Part shown: positions 1 through 9,400 of the stretch, one piece after another
Position numbering within the stretch: position 1 is the stretch's first letter
How the letters are laid out: each line of letters opens with the position of its first letter
Origin: JAHCHG01 sp041745765
GTDB taxonomy: Bacteria > Acidobacteriota > Blastocatellia > Pyrinomonadales > Pyrinomonadaceae
Direction of reading: 5' to 3'
NCBI GenBank assembly: GCA_041745765.1
Contig: JBGTIH010000048.1
Location: forward strand, 17,566-81,565
DNA length: 64,000 nucleotides
Position numbers and translations under genes: made by a program
The notes under the pieces: model-generated
What the model was told of the DNA's origin: nothing
Seen by the model: the letters and a program-made list of their open reading frames with translations, nothing else
Database searches by the model: none

Positions 1-1165
1 CTTCAAAGACTTTCAAAACTGCTTCCGGCGCAGGCTCTTTGGTTTCACGAGATTTTACCAATTCGATGCCCTGCATCAAACCCATTCCGCGCACATCGCC
101 GATAACTTCGTATTTTTCCTTTAATTCGTTGAGTTTTTCGCCGAGATAATCGCCGACCGTTTTGCAATTCGAGCGCAAATCTTCGTCTTCGATCATTTTG
201 ATAACTGCAAGCGCGGCGGCGGTCGAAACGGGATTTCCGCCGAATGTTGCAAAGGTCAAGCCCGGAAATTTGTCGGCGACTTCCGAAGTGGCAATCGTCC
301 AGCCTACGGGAACGCCGTTTGCCATTCCTTTGGCGGAAGTCATAATATCGGGCTGGGCGTCCCATTGTTCGATGCCGAACCATTTATCGCCGGTTCTGCC
401 CCAACCGGTTTGCACTTCGTCGGAAATGCAGAGTCCGCCGTAATTTCGCGCAATTTCATAAGCGCGTTCAAAATAACCTGCGGGCGGCACGATAAAACCG
501 CCGACTCCCAAAATCGGTTCAGCCATAAACGCGGCGATTTCGCCGACGGTCGTTGTCTGGATCAATTCTTCGATGTCGTTGGCACAAGCCAGACCGCAAT
601 TGTCGGGCGTAACTTTGAACGGGCAGCGGTAACAATACGGCGCGTGCGCGTGTACGACACCGGCAACCTGCGAGGCGATCGGTTTCCACGTCGAATGTCC
701 GACCGATGAAAGCGCGGTTGCCGAACGTCCCGAATAACTGTGGCGCAAAACGACGATTTCTTGTCGTCCGGTTGCGAGTTTTGCCGCCAGAATCGCCGTA
801 TCGTCGGCTTCGGTTCCGCTCGAAGTGAAAAACGACTTTTTTAAATCCCCCGGCGTAATTTCCGCCAGTTTTTCCGCCAGATTCGATTGATTTTCATTGG
901 CATAAAGCGCGGAAGTATGTTGGAGTTTTCGGGTTTGTTCGATTATCGCTTCATTAATTCGCGGATTCGCGTGTCCGACGCTGACCGTTAAAACGCCGCC
1001 GAAGCAATCGAGATATTTATTTCCCGCATCGTCCCAGACATATTCGCCTTCGCCTTTGACCAGAGCAACTGGTTCCTGATAATAGGTGGCGACCGCCGGG
1101 AAAAGAAACTCTTTATGTTTGCGAACAGCTTCGGAGATCGTTGTTTTATGTTCTGTTGGATTCAT
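1..1165 (-). CDS. Class III PLP aminotransferase (AGXT2-like), 3' end cut by window edge
   Basis: About 388 codons are present from an ATG at 1165; the C-terminus lies outside the window, probably by a few tens of residues. The reading frame is open throughout. Visible class III (ornithine/GABA-type) aminotransferase signatures are an SSGTEADD phosphate-binding stretch, the DEVQTGWGRTG motif carrying the PLP-ring aspartate, and SAKGMANGVP, whose lysine should form the Schiff base. Overall it most resembles the alanine-glyoxylate aminotransferase 2-like branch, but exact substrates cannot be read from sequence. A cysteine-rich segment (YCYRC) in the middle is typical of that branch. It lies downstream of the YcsG-like transporter and pxp genes on the same strand, so it may belong to an amino-acid catabolic transcription unit; that link is inference. 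Confidence 0.85.
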   Translation of the reverse strand, partial: MNPTEHKTTISEAVRKHKEFLFPAVATYYQEPVALVKGEGEYVWDDAGNKYLDCFGGVLTVSVGHANPRINEAIIEQTRKLQHTSALYANENQSNLAEKLAEITPGDLKKSFFTSSGTEADDTAILAAKLATGRQEIVVLRHSYSGRSATALSSVGHSTWKPIASQVAGVVHAHAPYCYRCPFKVTPDNCGLACANDIEELIQTTTVGEIAAFMAEPILGVGGFIVPPAGYFERAYEIARNYGGLCISDEVQTGWGRTGDKWFGIEQWDAQPDIMTSAKGMANGVPVGWTIATSEVADKFPGLTFATFGGNPVSTAAALAVIKMIEDEDLRSNCKTVGDYLGEKLNELKEKYEVIGDVRGMGLMQGIELVKSRETKEPAPEAVLKVFE

Positions 1166-1293
1166 AATTTTTTTAATACCCGCAAAATTTTTTAGTGTTA
1201 AATCTTTACTTATTGTAACGCAAAAAGCAACAGGAATTTTTTCACGCATTAATTAAACTCGGCTCTAAAAAAAAGCCAATCGTTTATAAATTG

Positions 1294-2487
1294 CTAGCCC
1301 GCGCCGATAACACCGAAATATTTCAAAATCGTTTGAATGCTGAACGCGATCATTACTAAAACGACCAGCCAACCCGTAATTTGCAGCCAGAGCGGATGTT
1401 TGTAATCGCCGACGATTTTCGATTTTCTGGAAGCGATCAGAATCAGAGCCAGCCCGACGGGAAGAATAAACCCGTTGATAGTTCCGGCTAAAATCAGAAG
1501 TTGGACAGGTTTCGGATTGAACCAAAAGAAAACGGTCGAAAACAAAATAAAGCTGATGACCAAATAATTATTGTGTTTTTCCAGGTTTTTGTTAAAAGTT
1601 TTGATAAACGAAACTGATGTGTAAGCCGCGCCGATGACCGAAGTGATCGCCGCCGACCACATCACCACGCCGAAGATTTTGTAACCGATATTTCCCGCCG
1701 CATTTTGAAAAACCGACGCGGGCGGATTATTCGGGTCAATCGAAAAACCGAGCGCGATCACGCCGAAAGCCGCAAGAAATAAAAGAAATCTGATGAGCGC
1801 CGTCAGCAAAATTCCGACAGTTGCGCTTCGTGTAACTTCCGTTAGGGATTCTTTGCCTGAAATTCCCGCGTCAATCAGACGGTGCGCTCCGGCAAATGTG
1901 ATATAACCACCGACCGTTCCGCCAACCAATGTGACGACCATCAGCGCGTCAATTCTTTCAGGATAAAAAGTGCGAAAAACGGCTTCGCCGAGCGGCGGTT
2001 TTGAGGAAAAAACAACATAAATTATCAAGCCGAGCATAACGAAACCCAGTATTTTGACAATAAAATCCAGAGCTTTTCCGGCATCTTTGAGAAGAAAAAT
2101 CGAAATCCCGACCGCTGCGCTGATCACTGCACCGTATTTGACATCTAAACCGAAAATTACGTTTAATCCCAAACCCGCGCCCGCGATATTTCCGATATTA
2201 AACGCCAGACCGCCGAAAACGATGAGCGCGGCTAAAATATATCCGCTGCCGAAAATCGTTTCATTCGCCACATCCTGTGCCCGTTTTTCGCTGACGGTCA
2301 AAACGCGCCAGATATTTAATTGAGCGAAAATGTCCAGAATCACCGACAGCAAAATGACAAAACCGAAACTCGCCGCTAAAACTGAAGTAAATTGCGCCGT
2401 CTGCGTCAAAAATCCCGGACCGACCGCCGAAGTCGCCATCAAAAAAGCCGCGCCGAGAATCACCGATGAAAGCGAAGTTTTCTTCAT
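1294..2487 (-). CDS. NRAMP-fold transporter, YcsG-like, without metal-binding motif
   Basis: A 397-residue membrane protein with about eleven hydrophobic segments and NRAMP-family spacing. I take the ATG at 2487; an in-frame TTG at 2505 would add six residues. The metal-coordinating motifs of true NRAMP proteins are absent: the first helix reads GPGFLTQTAQF where DPGN is expected, and helix 6 reads GTVGGYITF where MPH is expected. Bacillus subtilis has a comparable NRAMP-like gene (ycsG) beside ycsF and the kip genes, the equivalents of pxpABC next door here. An organic-acid or 5-oxoproline transport role is therefore more likely than Mn/Fe uptake; this is inference from motif loss and neighbourhood. 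The gap to pxpA is filled by two inverted repeats. Confidence 0.85.
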   Translation of the reverse strand: MKKTSLSSVILGAAFLMATSAVGPGFLTQTAQFTSVLAASFGFVILLSVILDIFAQLNIWRVLTVSEKRAQDVANETIFGSGYILAALIVFGGLAFNIGNIAGAGLGLNVIFGLDVKYGAVISAAVGISIFLLKDAGKALDFIVKILGFVMLGLIIYVVFSSKPPLGEAVFRTFYPERIDALMVVTLVGGTVGGYITFAGAHRLIDAGISGKESLTEVTRSATVGILLTALIRFLLFLAAFGVIALGFSIDPNNPPASVFQNAAGNIGYKIFGVVMWSAAITSVIGAAYTSVSFIKTFNKNLEKHNNYLVISFILFSTVFFWFNPKPVQLLILAGTINGFILPVGLALILIASRKSKIVGDYKHPLWLQITGWLVVLVMIAFSIQTILKYFGVIGAG

Positions 2488-2548
2488 AAAATAATGATTT
2501 GCCAAATGCTTTTATAATTTTCTAAATAACCGTCCAAAATCAAATGAA

Positions 2549-2620
2549 ACCACAGATGAACACAGATAAACACGGATAATTTTTTGGTGTTATCTGTGTT
2601 CATCTGTGTTCATCTGTGGT
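2549..2620. repeat. Palindromic repeat built on ACCACAGATGAACACAGAT
   Basis: Two near-perfect 30-nt arms (2549-2578 and 2591-2620) face each other across a 12-nt loop. Each arm is itself made of the degenerate word CAGATGAACACAGATAAACA. A decayed look-alike (CCACAAATGGACACG...) occurs at about 61450. It lies between the NRAMP-like gene and pxpA, where it could fold as a long hairpin in the transcript. Confidence 0.8.
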
Positions 2621-2657
2621 AAAAAAAAAACTAATTTAATCTGGTTTTACTATTTAT

Positions 2658-2799
2658 GAGTTACGCAGTTGGAAAAAGAAATTTACAGGGATCACAGGAT
2701 GAACTACGGATAAAGACGTTTGTTAATCGTTGATTTTTTCCATCCCATCTATCCTGGCATCCCTGTAAATTCTGCTTTTTTTGTTCAACTGCGTAACTC
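2658..2799. repeat. 142-bp inverted-repeat element (GAGTTACGCAGTTG ends)
   Basis: Perfect 14-nt terminal inverted repeats, GAGTTACGCAGTTG at 2658-2671 and its complement at 2786-2799, continue inward as imperfect arms (TTTACAGGG-ATCACAGGAT against ATCCTGGCATCCCTGTAAA). There is no coding capacity. The size and ends suit a small non-autonomous mobile element or folded RNA repeat. Its right end touches the pxpA stop codon at 2800. Confidence 0.75.
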
Positions 2800-3561
2800 T
2801 TAACTATTTAAACATTTAATTTCAATCCCGTTTTCGTTTAATTTCGTATTTATAATTTTCGCAAATTCCAGAGCATTTTCGCCGTCGCCGTGAATGCAGA
2901 CGGTTTCGGCTTTTATTGCAACGCGTTCGCCGCTGATAGCCGTCACGCTTTTTTCCTTAATCATTTGTAAAACCTGCAAAACGGCGGTTTCGGCGTCTTT
3001 GATCAAAGCGTTCGGCTGCGAGCGCGGCGTTAAACTCCCGTCCGCTTGATAAGTCCGGTCGGCAAAAACCTCGCTCATCGTTTTCAAACCGATCTTTTCC
3101 GCTTCGGAAATCAAAAAACTTTTCGAAAGCCCGTAAAATATGAGGTTTGCATCAATTTGTTTGACTGCTCCGGCGATTGCTCCGGCGATTTCCGCATCTT
3201 TCGCGGCTTGATTATAGAGCGCACCGTGCGGTTTGACGTGTCGGAGTTTCGTACCAAACGCTTCACAGATTCCTTTGACAGCGGAAACCTGATACAAAAC
3301 AATATCGAAAATTTCCCGTGGAGAAAGACGCATTTCGCGTCTGCCGAAACCCTGAAGATCGGGAAACGAAGGATGTGCGCCGATGGCAACTTCTTTTTCT
3401 GCAGCGGTTTCTACGGTTTGACGAATCACCCCCGCATCGCCCGCGTGAAAACCGCAGGCGATATTGATTGATGAGACAAAATCCATCAATTCGGCATCGC
3501 GCCCCATTTCCCACGCGCCGAAACTCTCGCCCATATCGCAATTTAAGTCAATTGAAAACAT
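2800..3561 (-). CDS. pxpA: 5-oxoprolinase subunit A (LamB/YcsF family)
   Basis: A 253-residue protein of normal length for the LamB/YcsF family. Conserved elements are the opening DLNCDMGESFG, then GFHAGD, IGAHPSFPD, VKPHGALYN and a C-terminal HGDGE, the family's histidine/aspartate-rich active-site blocks. With PxpB and PxpC it forms the ATP-dependent prokaryotic 5-oxoprolinase, which opens 5-oxoproline (pyroglutamate) to glutamate. It is the last pxp gene in the minus-strand order pxpB-pxpC-pxpA. The 78-nt gap from pxpC contains one copy of a short dispersed repeat. Its stop codon abuts the 142-bp inverted-repeat element. Confidence 0.95.
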   Translation of the reverse strand: MFSIDLNCDMGESFGAWEMGRDAELMDFVSSINIACGFHAGDAGVIRQTVETAAEKEVAIGAHPSFPDLQGFGRREMRLSPREIFDIVLYQVSAVKGICEAFGTKLRHVKPHGALYNQAAKDAEIAGAIAGAVKQIDANLIFYGLSKSFLISEAEKIGLKTMSEVFADRTYQADGSLTPRSQPNALIKDAETAVLQVLQMIKEKSVTAISGERVAIKAETVCIHGDGENALEFAKIINTKLNENGIEIKCLNS

Positions 3562-3575
3562 TTATTTTCATCTGT

Positions 3576-3608
3576 GATAGCGAGCGGAAGCGAGTAGTGT
3601 GATTTTCA
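3576..3608. repeat. Short dispersed repeat (AGCGAGCGGAAGCGAGTAGT copy)
   Basis: One copy of a roughly 35-nt repeat whose other copies read like AATCAGTGTAGCGAGCGG followed by TAGTGAGCA. It lies between pxpC and pxpA. Related copies are at 3667-3701, 10899-10937, 25571-25670 (two, inverted) and 62778-62809. Confidence 0.6.
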
Positions 3609-3639
3609 TTTAACATATTTTATGCATCACGGATTTTGA

Positions 3640-4641
3640 TTAAACATAAACTTTTTGAAAAATAATCCTGCTCACTACCGTTCGCTCGTGCTGATTTTCA
3701 CAGCCGATTTTGAAAAAATTCAGTTCATTTTCAAAATTACATAATAAATTTTCTGCTTCCTTAGAAGAAATTAATTCAAATTTGATTTTATCATTCGCAC
3801 CGAGTTGAGCAAGAACCGGCAAATCAGCTGAAATTACCTGCCCGATGCGCGGATAACCGCCCGTCGTTTGATGATCCGCCATCAAAATTATCAACTGTCC
3901 GCCGGGCAAAAGCTGAATCGTGCCGAAATCCACCGCCGATGAAACTAATTCGATTTTGTCCAGTAAATACAAAGGTTTTCCCGAAAGCCGGAAACCCATC
4001 CGATTGGAATCATTCGAGATCGTAAATTCTTCTTTGAGCAAAATTTCTTCGCTCAGTCCGGTTAAATTTTGAAATTCCGCGCCGACTATCATTCTGATTG
4101 TCGGCGTTTCTTTATATCGGGGAATTAAATTATCGGAAATAAAAAAATCGAATTTTGATTCCGGTTTTTCAAATTTTTGATTAAAGAAAATTCGATCCCC
4201 TTTTTCTAAGTTTCTGCCTTCAAAACCGCCGATTTTCGCCGTTAAGTTTGTGCTTTTCGAGTTTAACCACTCTTTAATTTCAAAACCGGCTTTGACCGAT
4301 AAATACGCACGATTGCTGAAAATTTTTTTTGAAAAACGCAAAATCTGACCTTTTTTAACAAAAATCGGTCGCCAATTTTCGACTTGTTTTTCGTCAATTT
4401 TCGCGCCGAAATCTGCGCCGCCGAACGCGATTACGGCGTTTTCTTCAAACTTTATAATCGGCGCAGGGAAATGAAATTCCAGAACCGCTTCATTTTCAGC
4501 ATTTCCGAGCAAAATATTGATCAGACGCGCGGCAGTTTTATCCATCGCGCCGTTCGGATTTACCCCGAACCGCCGAAACCCGTTTCTGCCCAAGTCCTGG
4601 ACGGTCGTTAAAATACCGCTTTTTTGAAAAATCAAACTCAT
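3640..4641 (-). CDS. pxpC: 5-oxoprolinase subunit C (biotin-dependent carboxyltransferase-like, KipA family)
   Basis: About 333 residues from the ATG at 4641; an in-frame GTG at 4653 would overlap pxpB. The N-terminus (GILTTVQDLGRNGFRRFGV, then NGAMD) and the late block VDFGTIQLLPGGQLIILMAD followed by QTTGGYPRIG are hallmarks of the KipA/AHS2 family. It partners PxpB and PxpA in converting 5-oxoproline to glutamate. pxpB ends 5 nt upstream, so the two are tightly coupled. The last ~15 residues (CENQHERTVVSRIIF) are encoded by a copy of a dispersed repeat (3667-3701), so the tail looks like a repeat insertion that replaced the original end. Confidence 0.93.
   Translation of the reverse strand: MSLIFQKSGILTTVQDLGRNGFRRFGVNPNGAMDKTAARLINILLGNAENEAVLEFHFPAPIIKFEENAVIAFGGADFGAKIDEKQVENWRPIFVKKGQILRFSKKIFSNRAYLSVKAGFEIKEWLNSKSTNLTAKIGGFEGRNLEKGDRIFFNQKFEKPESKFDFFISDNLIPRYKETPTIRMIVGAEFQNLTGLSEEILLKEEFTISNDSNRMGFRLSGKPLYLLDKIELVSSAVDFGTIQLLPGGQLIILMADHQTTGGYPRIGQVISADLPVLAQLGANDKIKFELISSKEAENLLCNFENELNFFKIGCENQHERTVVSRIIFQKVYV
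3667..3701. repeat. Short dispersed repeat inside the 3' end of pxpC
   Basis: A copy of the GAGCGG/TAGTGAGC repeat, reading on the minus strand AAAATCAGCACGAGCGAACG then GTAGTGAGCAGG. It lies within the pxpC reading frame and supplies part of the protein's C-terminal tail. Confidence 0.6.
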
Positions 4642-4646
4642 TTTTT

Positions 4647-5330
4647 TTAACACGAATAAAATTTCACCGAATCTCCGGCTTGCAGAAATGTCGGATTTTC
4701 GTTTTCGGGTGTGAATATTTCCAGATCGGTTTTGCCGATAATCTGCCAGCCGCCAGGCGATTCGAGCGAATAGATTCCGGTTTGCCGTCCTGCAATGGCG
4801 ACGCTTCCTTTCGGCACTTTTTGGCGCGGCGCGTCTCTTCTCGGCGCGGCGATTCGGGAATCCAATTCACCCATATAAGCAAAACCCGGCAGAAATCCGA
4901 GCAGAAAAACTCTGTAAATCTTTGAAGTGAATATTTCGATAACTTCGCTTTTTTCCAGATTATTAAACGACGCGACGAATTCCAGATCGAGCGCGTGTCG
5001 TTCATCGAAATCAACCGGAATTTCGATGAGGCGCGGCTCTTTTTCAGGAAGTTCGCTTAAATTTTGCAAGGCGTTTTCGATAAAATCTTTTACTGTTTCG
5101 AAAGCCGTCTTAAATTCGGGAAATTCGCTCCTGATTTTCAAAACATCGTAAAAAACCGAAAGCGAACTGTAAGCCGGAACGGTTTCGATAAAACCCGTAA
5201 ATTGATTATTTTCAATAAATCGGGCAAGCCGCAAAACTTTTTCGTTTAGTTCGAGCGAAATCTCGTTACCGAAATCAACGGTCAAAGCCGCATCGCCGAG
5301 CGGAAAGATTTTTGTTGATTTTCCGTTCAT
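4647..5330 (-). CDS. pxpB: 5-oxoprolinase subunit B (KipI family)
   Basis: A 227-residue KipI/AHS1-family protein. Diagnostic stretches are FPLGDAALTVDFG at the N-terminus, then FLLGFLPGFAYMGELD, RRDAPRQKVPKGSVAIAG and GIYSLESPGGWQIIGKT. It works with PxpC and PxpA as 5-oxoprolinase; in Bacillus the KipI homologue also inhibits the sporulation kinase KinA, a role not implied here. Its ATG overlaps the stop codon of the upstream ABC ATPase by 4 nt (ATGA), indicating translational coupling and one operon. Confidence 0.94.
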   Translation of the reverse strand: MNGKSTKIFPLGDAALTVDFGNEISLELNEKVLRLARFIENNQFTGFIETVPAYSSLSVFYDVLKIRSEFPEFKTAFETVKDFIENALQNLSELPEKEPRLIEIPVDFDERHALDLEFVASFNNLEKSEVIEIFTSKIYRVFLLGFLPGFAYMGELDSRIAAPRRDAPRQKVPKGSVAIAGRQTGIYSLESPGGWQIIGKTDLEIFTPENENPTFLQAGDSVKFYSC

Positions 5331-6292
5331 TCGTAGCTTTCCAAAACATCGAGCAGCGTTGCTTTTTCCGTTTCGACATCGAGAATTTTAGCGTTTTTAT
5401 CCGAAAGCCGGGCGATTGTTTTTCCAAGTGAATCGTCTTCGGATTCACGCGAAAATTTCAGCGTCATAATTTCGCCGTTTTGTTCAAATTCAAAATCCTT
5501 CAAATTACTCAGCGTTTCAAAAATTTCGGGATCGCTTGATTTCAGATTTATTTTCACTTTTTGCGTTTGTTTGTGGGATTTTCGCAGGTTTTCAGGCGTT
5601 CCCGTCGTGCGGATTTCGCCGTTTGAAATAATGGCGATGCGGTTGCAAAGTTCTTCGATTTCCGAGAGATTATGCGAGGTCAAAAGAATCGAAACCCCTT
5701 CGAGCGAGCCGATCAGATCGCGCATCGAAGCCGCCGCCAGCGGATCGAGCGAGCGAGTCGGTTCGTCGAGCAACAGAATCGGCGGTTCGGCAAGCAACGC
5801 CCGCGCAACCGCCAGACGCTGTTTGTTTCCGGTCGAAAGCTCGGAAAAACGGCGTTTTTCGTATTTGGCAATATCCAGTCGTTCAAAAAGCGCGGAAATT
5901 TTTGTTCGCGCTTCGCGATCTTTCATTCCGTAGAGCCGCGCAAAAAATAAAAGATTCTGCCGTGAAGTCAATCGCCAGTAAAATGAGCGTTCTTCGGCGG
6001 TTGCTAAGCCGATTAAGGAACGAACCTTTACTTCGTCCTCGACCGAATCAAAACCTTTGACAATGACATTTCCGCTCGTCGGCTGAACGAGTGTCGCAAT
6101 AATTTTTGTCAGAGTCGTCTTTCCTGCACCGTTTCGTCCGATTAAACCGAAAATCTCGCCTTCGCCGATTTCGATTGAAACATTTTTAAGTGCTTCAACC
6201 GCAGGTTTTACGGGAAGCCGGAAAAACTTTTTCAAACGTGGAAAAGCGGGCGGATAGGTTTTAGAAAGATTTTTGATAGAAATTGCTGTCAC
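5327..6292 (-). CDS. ABC transporter ATP-binding protein (DrrA/NatA-type)
   Basis: About 321 residues. I favour the GTG at 6292, where the conserved fold begins (TAISIKNLSKTYPP); an upstream ATG at 6367 would add 25 residues without family resemblance. Walker A is GRNGAGKTT, the ABC signature is ELSTGNKQRLAVARALL, and Walker B is PILLLDEPTRSLDP, followed by the H-loop LTSHN. The ~90-residue C-terminal domain is typical of export-type ATPases such as NatA and DrrA. No partner permease is adjacent. It overlaps pxpB by 4 nt, so it is co-expressed with the 5-oxoprolinase genes, though a functional link is unproven. Confidence 0.88.
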   Translation of the reverse strand: MTAISIKNLSKTYPPAFPRLKKFFRLPVKPAVEALKNVSIEIGEGEIFGLIGRNGAGKTTLTKIIATLVQPTSGNVIVKGFDSVEDEVKVRSLIGLATAEERSFYWRLTSRQNLLFFARLYGMKDREARTKISALFERLDIAKYEKRRFSELSTGNKQRLAVARALLAEPPILLLDEPTRSLDPLAAASMRDLIGSLEGVSILLTSHNLSEIEELCNRIAIISNGEIRTTGTPENLRKSHKQTQKVKINLKSSDPEIFETLSNLKDFEFEQNGEIMTLKFSRESEDDSLGKTIARLSDKNAKILDVETEKATLLDVLESYE

Positions 6293-6408
6293 AAAATAAT
6301 CGGCGATAAGAGAAAATTTAATTTTACAGGTAAAAAAGTATTGTAACCTTATCTCACTTTTTATCATAAATTATCAAAAGATGAAAATTTAAAGTTTGGA
6401 GTTTCAAA

Positions 6409-9400
6409 ATGTTTAGGCAAAAAGATAGTTCGGTAAAATTGTATGAGATTCTTCTTTTGGAATATGAAAAACTCGGAATTTTAGATGAGCAAATTTCCAA
6501 AATTAAGAAAGAATCCGACGCGGAATTTGTCGGATTGGATTGGAACGATTTTTCGGTGAACGATTGGATTCAGGTGCAAAGATTGAAAAAAATCCGTCGG
6601 CATTTACCGAAAACGCAGCAGACGGATAATGAAAATACAAATAAAAAGAGCGTCATTTCGCCGTCGGCATTGTGTTTTTCAGGCGGCGGAATTCGCAGCG
6701 CGACGTTTTGTTTGGGCGTTTTGCAAGGTTTGGCAAAATACGGACTTTTGGATAAATTCGATTATCTTTCGACCGTTTCCGGCGGCGGTTACATCGGCAG
6801 TTGGCTTTCGGCTTGGATTGATCGCGCCGGAAGCGTCGAAAAAGTTCAGGCATCTTTGAGCCGTGATGAAATGAATCCGTATCTTTTTGAATTAAAGGAT
6901 TTTAACATAAATTACAGCGATGCGGACGCGCTTGAAAAAATCAAACTTCTGAAGAAATTATTGAGAGCGAATCGGGGAATTTTTACGAAGGAAATAACTG
7001 CAAATCTCGACAAAATAAATCTACCGAAAGGTTCTGATATTGAAAAAATTATCGCGAAAAACCACGAGATCAAACGCTTTCTCAAGGAGTTTTGCAAGAT
7101 TTTAAACCAAATTTTGTTAAACAAAAAAATTGTCGAAGAAAATCAGCAGTTTTGTTTGACGCTCGAAAAATCTTCGCTTGAACGAATAAAAGAAACGCGC
7201 TTAAAATTTGAGGAGATTTTTGAGGATTTTCTGGCAAAACCTTATTTGTTCAAACAAGAAGATTTGAGTTCTAATTTTTCAAACGATGCGATTTTAGCGG
7301 CATTTAATAAAACTTTTAAAGAACCGGAAGACGAAATATTTTACAAAGATTTATTGAACTTGCTGACTTTAAAAAAAGATTTTGAACAAAAAGCGTTTCA
7401 AGAATTTTTTCTTGAAAATTTGAATGAAAAAATCCTGAGTTTTGCAGGGAATATCGAAAGAATAAAGAAAAGACGACGGATTTTTAAGAATCTCGAAGGG
7501 ATTTTCAAAAAATACGACGAATCGGATTTTTTGCAAAACAAGGAAACGGCAAATATAAAGGTCGAACCGGAAGAAATCACGCATCTGCGGACTTACAGCA
7601 ATTATATGAGTCCGAAACTCGGTCTTTTTTCGACCGATACATTTTCGCTGATCGGGCTTTATTTGCGGAATTTGTTTCTGAATTGGCTGGTTTTCGTGCC
7701 GATAATCGCGGCGGTTTTGCTTATTCCAAAAATCTTTTTATGGATTCTCGACAGAAAAAGCATATTTCTCGATCTGGAAAAATTATTTCCAGGCAGAATA
7801 CTTGAATTTTTGGGAACGAATGCAAGCAAAATTCGGGAATTGTTTTTTCAAATTACCCCGTATTCTTTGAATTACACATATTTATTGATCGCGGCGACAA
7901 TTGTCGGAATTTTCAGCATTATTTTTATAAATATTTTTCGTCCGAGTTTGAGCGAAGAAACGCTGATAAAACAAAATTACGAAATAGATGAAACAATCGG
8001 AATAACTAAAACTTTTGAAAATAAAGTCAGATCAATGTGTTTTTATCCGCTTGTTTTAACTTCAATAATATTAGCGATTTACTGGAATTGGAAAGGAATT
8101 GATTCAGAGCGAATCGTAGAATTTTCGTATTATTTTATATTGTTCGGCATAGTTTTATTTATCGTCAGTTTCATTATCGCGCGTTCGATTTTTTACGGTT
8201 GGAATATATTCAGATTCAAAGTGAAAAAAGATTCGACAGCAAAAATTTATGCTTATTCCGATTATAAAAATGCTTTCAAAGAATTAATCATTTCACTCGT
8301 CTGCGGCGCGACCGGAGGTTTGATTTTATATTTTGTAACGGAAAGATTCGCGAATTTGCCGGGTGTGTTAAGTGATTATAAAAACCCGGTTTATCTAACT
8401 ATTGCACCGCCGGTTTTTTTATTTGTATTTTTAATTTGCGCTACGCTTTTTGTCGGAATCGCCAGCAAAATCACGGACGATATGGACAGGGAATGGATGA
8501 CCAGATTCGGCGCGATGATTTTGAAATTCCTTGTCGGTTGGATCGTAATTTTCGGCACAGTTCTGCTTGGTGAAGAAATCTTAAAGATTTTAAGCGATTG
8601 GATGAATATTCCAGCTTTGCTGGCTTCGATCGGCGGTATTTCCGGCTTGATAACTCTTGGCTTAGGTTTCAGCAGTGCGTCAACCGAAGAAAAAGACGAT
8701 TCAAAAGGCGGTTTTAAAAGTTTGATTTTGAGTGTCGCACCGCAAATTGCCGCGCCGGTTTTTATAATTTTTCTGGTCGGTTTGATCGCTTATTTAACAG
8801 GCTTATTGATGAATTATTTAAACATTTTGAACCCCTGGATTTGGTTTTTTCTTTTTGCGGGATTCGGCGGTTTATTAGGATTTTGGATAAATATCAATAA
8901 ATTTTCGCTTCACGCAATGTATCGTGAGCGTTTGATCAGAGCGTATCTCGGCGCGTCGAGAATCAGGGAAAGATTCAAAACGGCAAACAGTTTTACCGGC
9001 TTGGATGTGTTGGATAATGTCGAAATGAAATATCTCGTTCAAAAGCCGTATCACGTTGTAAATATGACACTTAATCTTGTTAAAGCGCAGGATTTGCGCT
9101 TTCAGAACAGAAAAGCCGAGTCATTTACGGCAAGCGGACTTTTTTGCGGAAGTTCGAATATGGGAAACGGCACGGGGCATTTTCGCAGTTCGGAAACATA
9201 CGGACGTAATGAGCAAAACAGAAGATCAATCACCTTGGGAACTGCCGCAGCGATTTCCGGCGCGGCGGCTTCGCCGAATATGGGTTATTATACGGTTTCG
9301 AGCGCGGTTTCTTTTTTGATGACGCTTTTTAATATTCGATTGGGCTGGTGGCTCGGAAATCCCGGAAAAATGGGGCAGGAAACATATAAAAAGGCTTCGC

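Noticed and set aside
3046..3471. 141-codon open frame opposite pxpA
   Set aside because: Lies entirely within pxpA on the other strand, has no family resemblance and no RBS; pxpA has clear family motifs.
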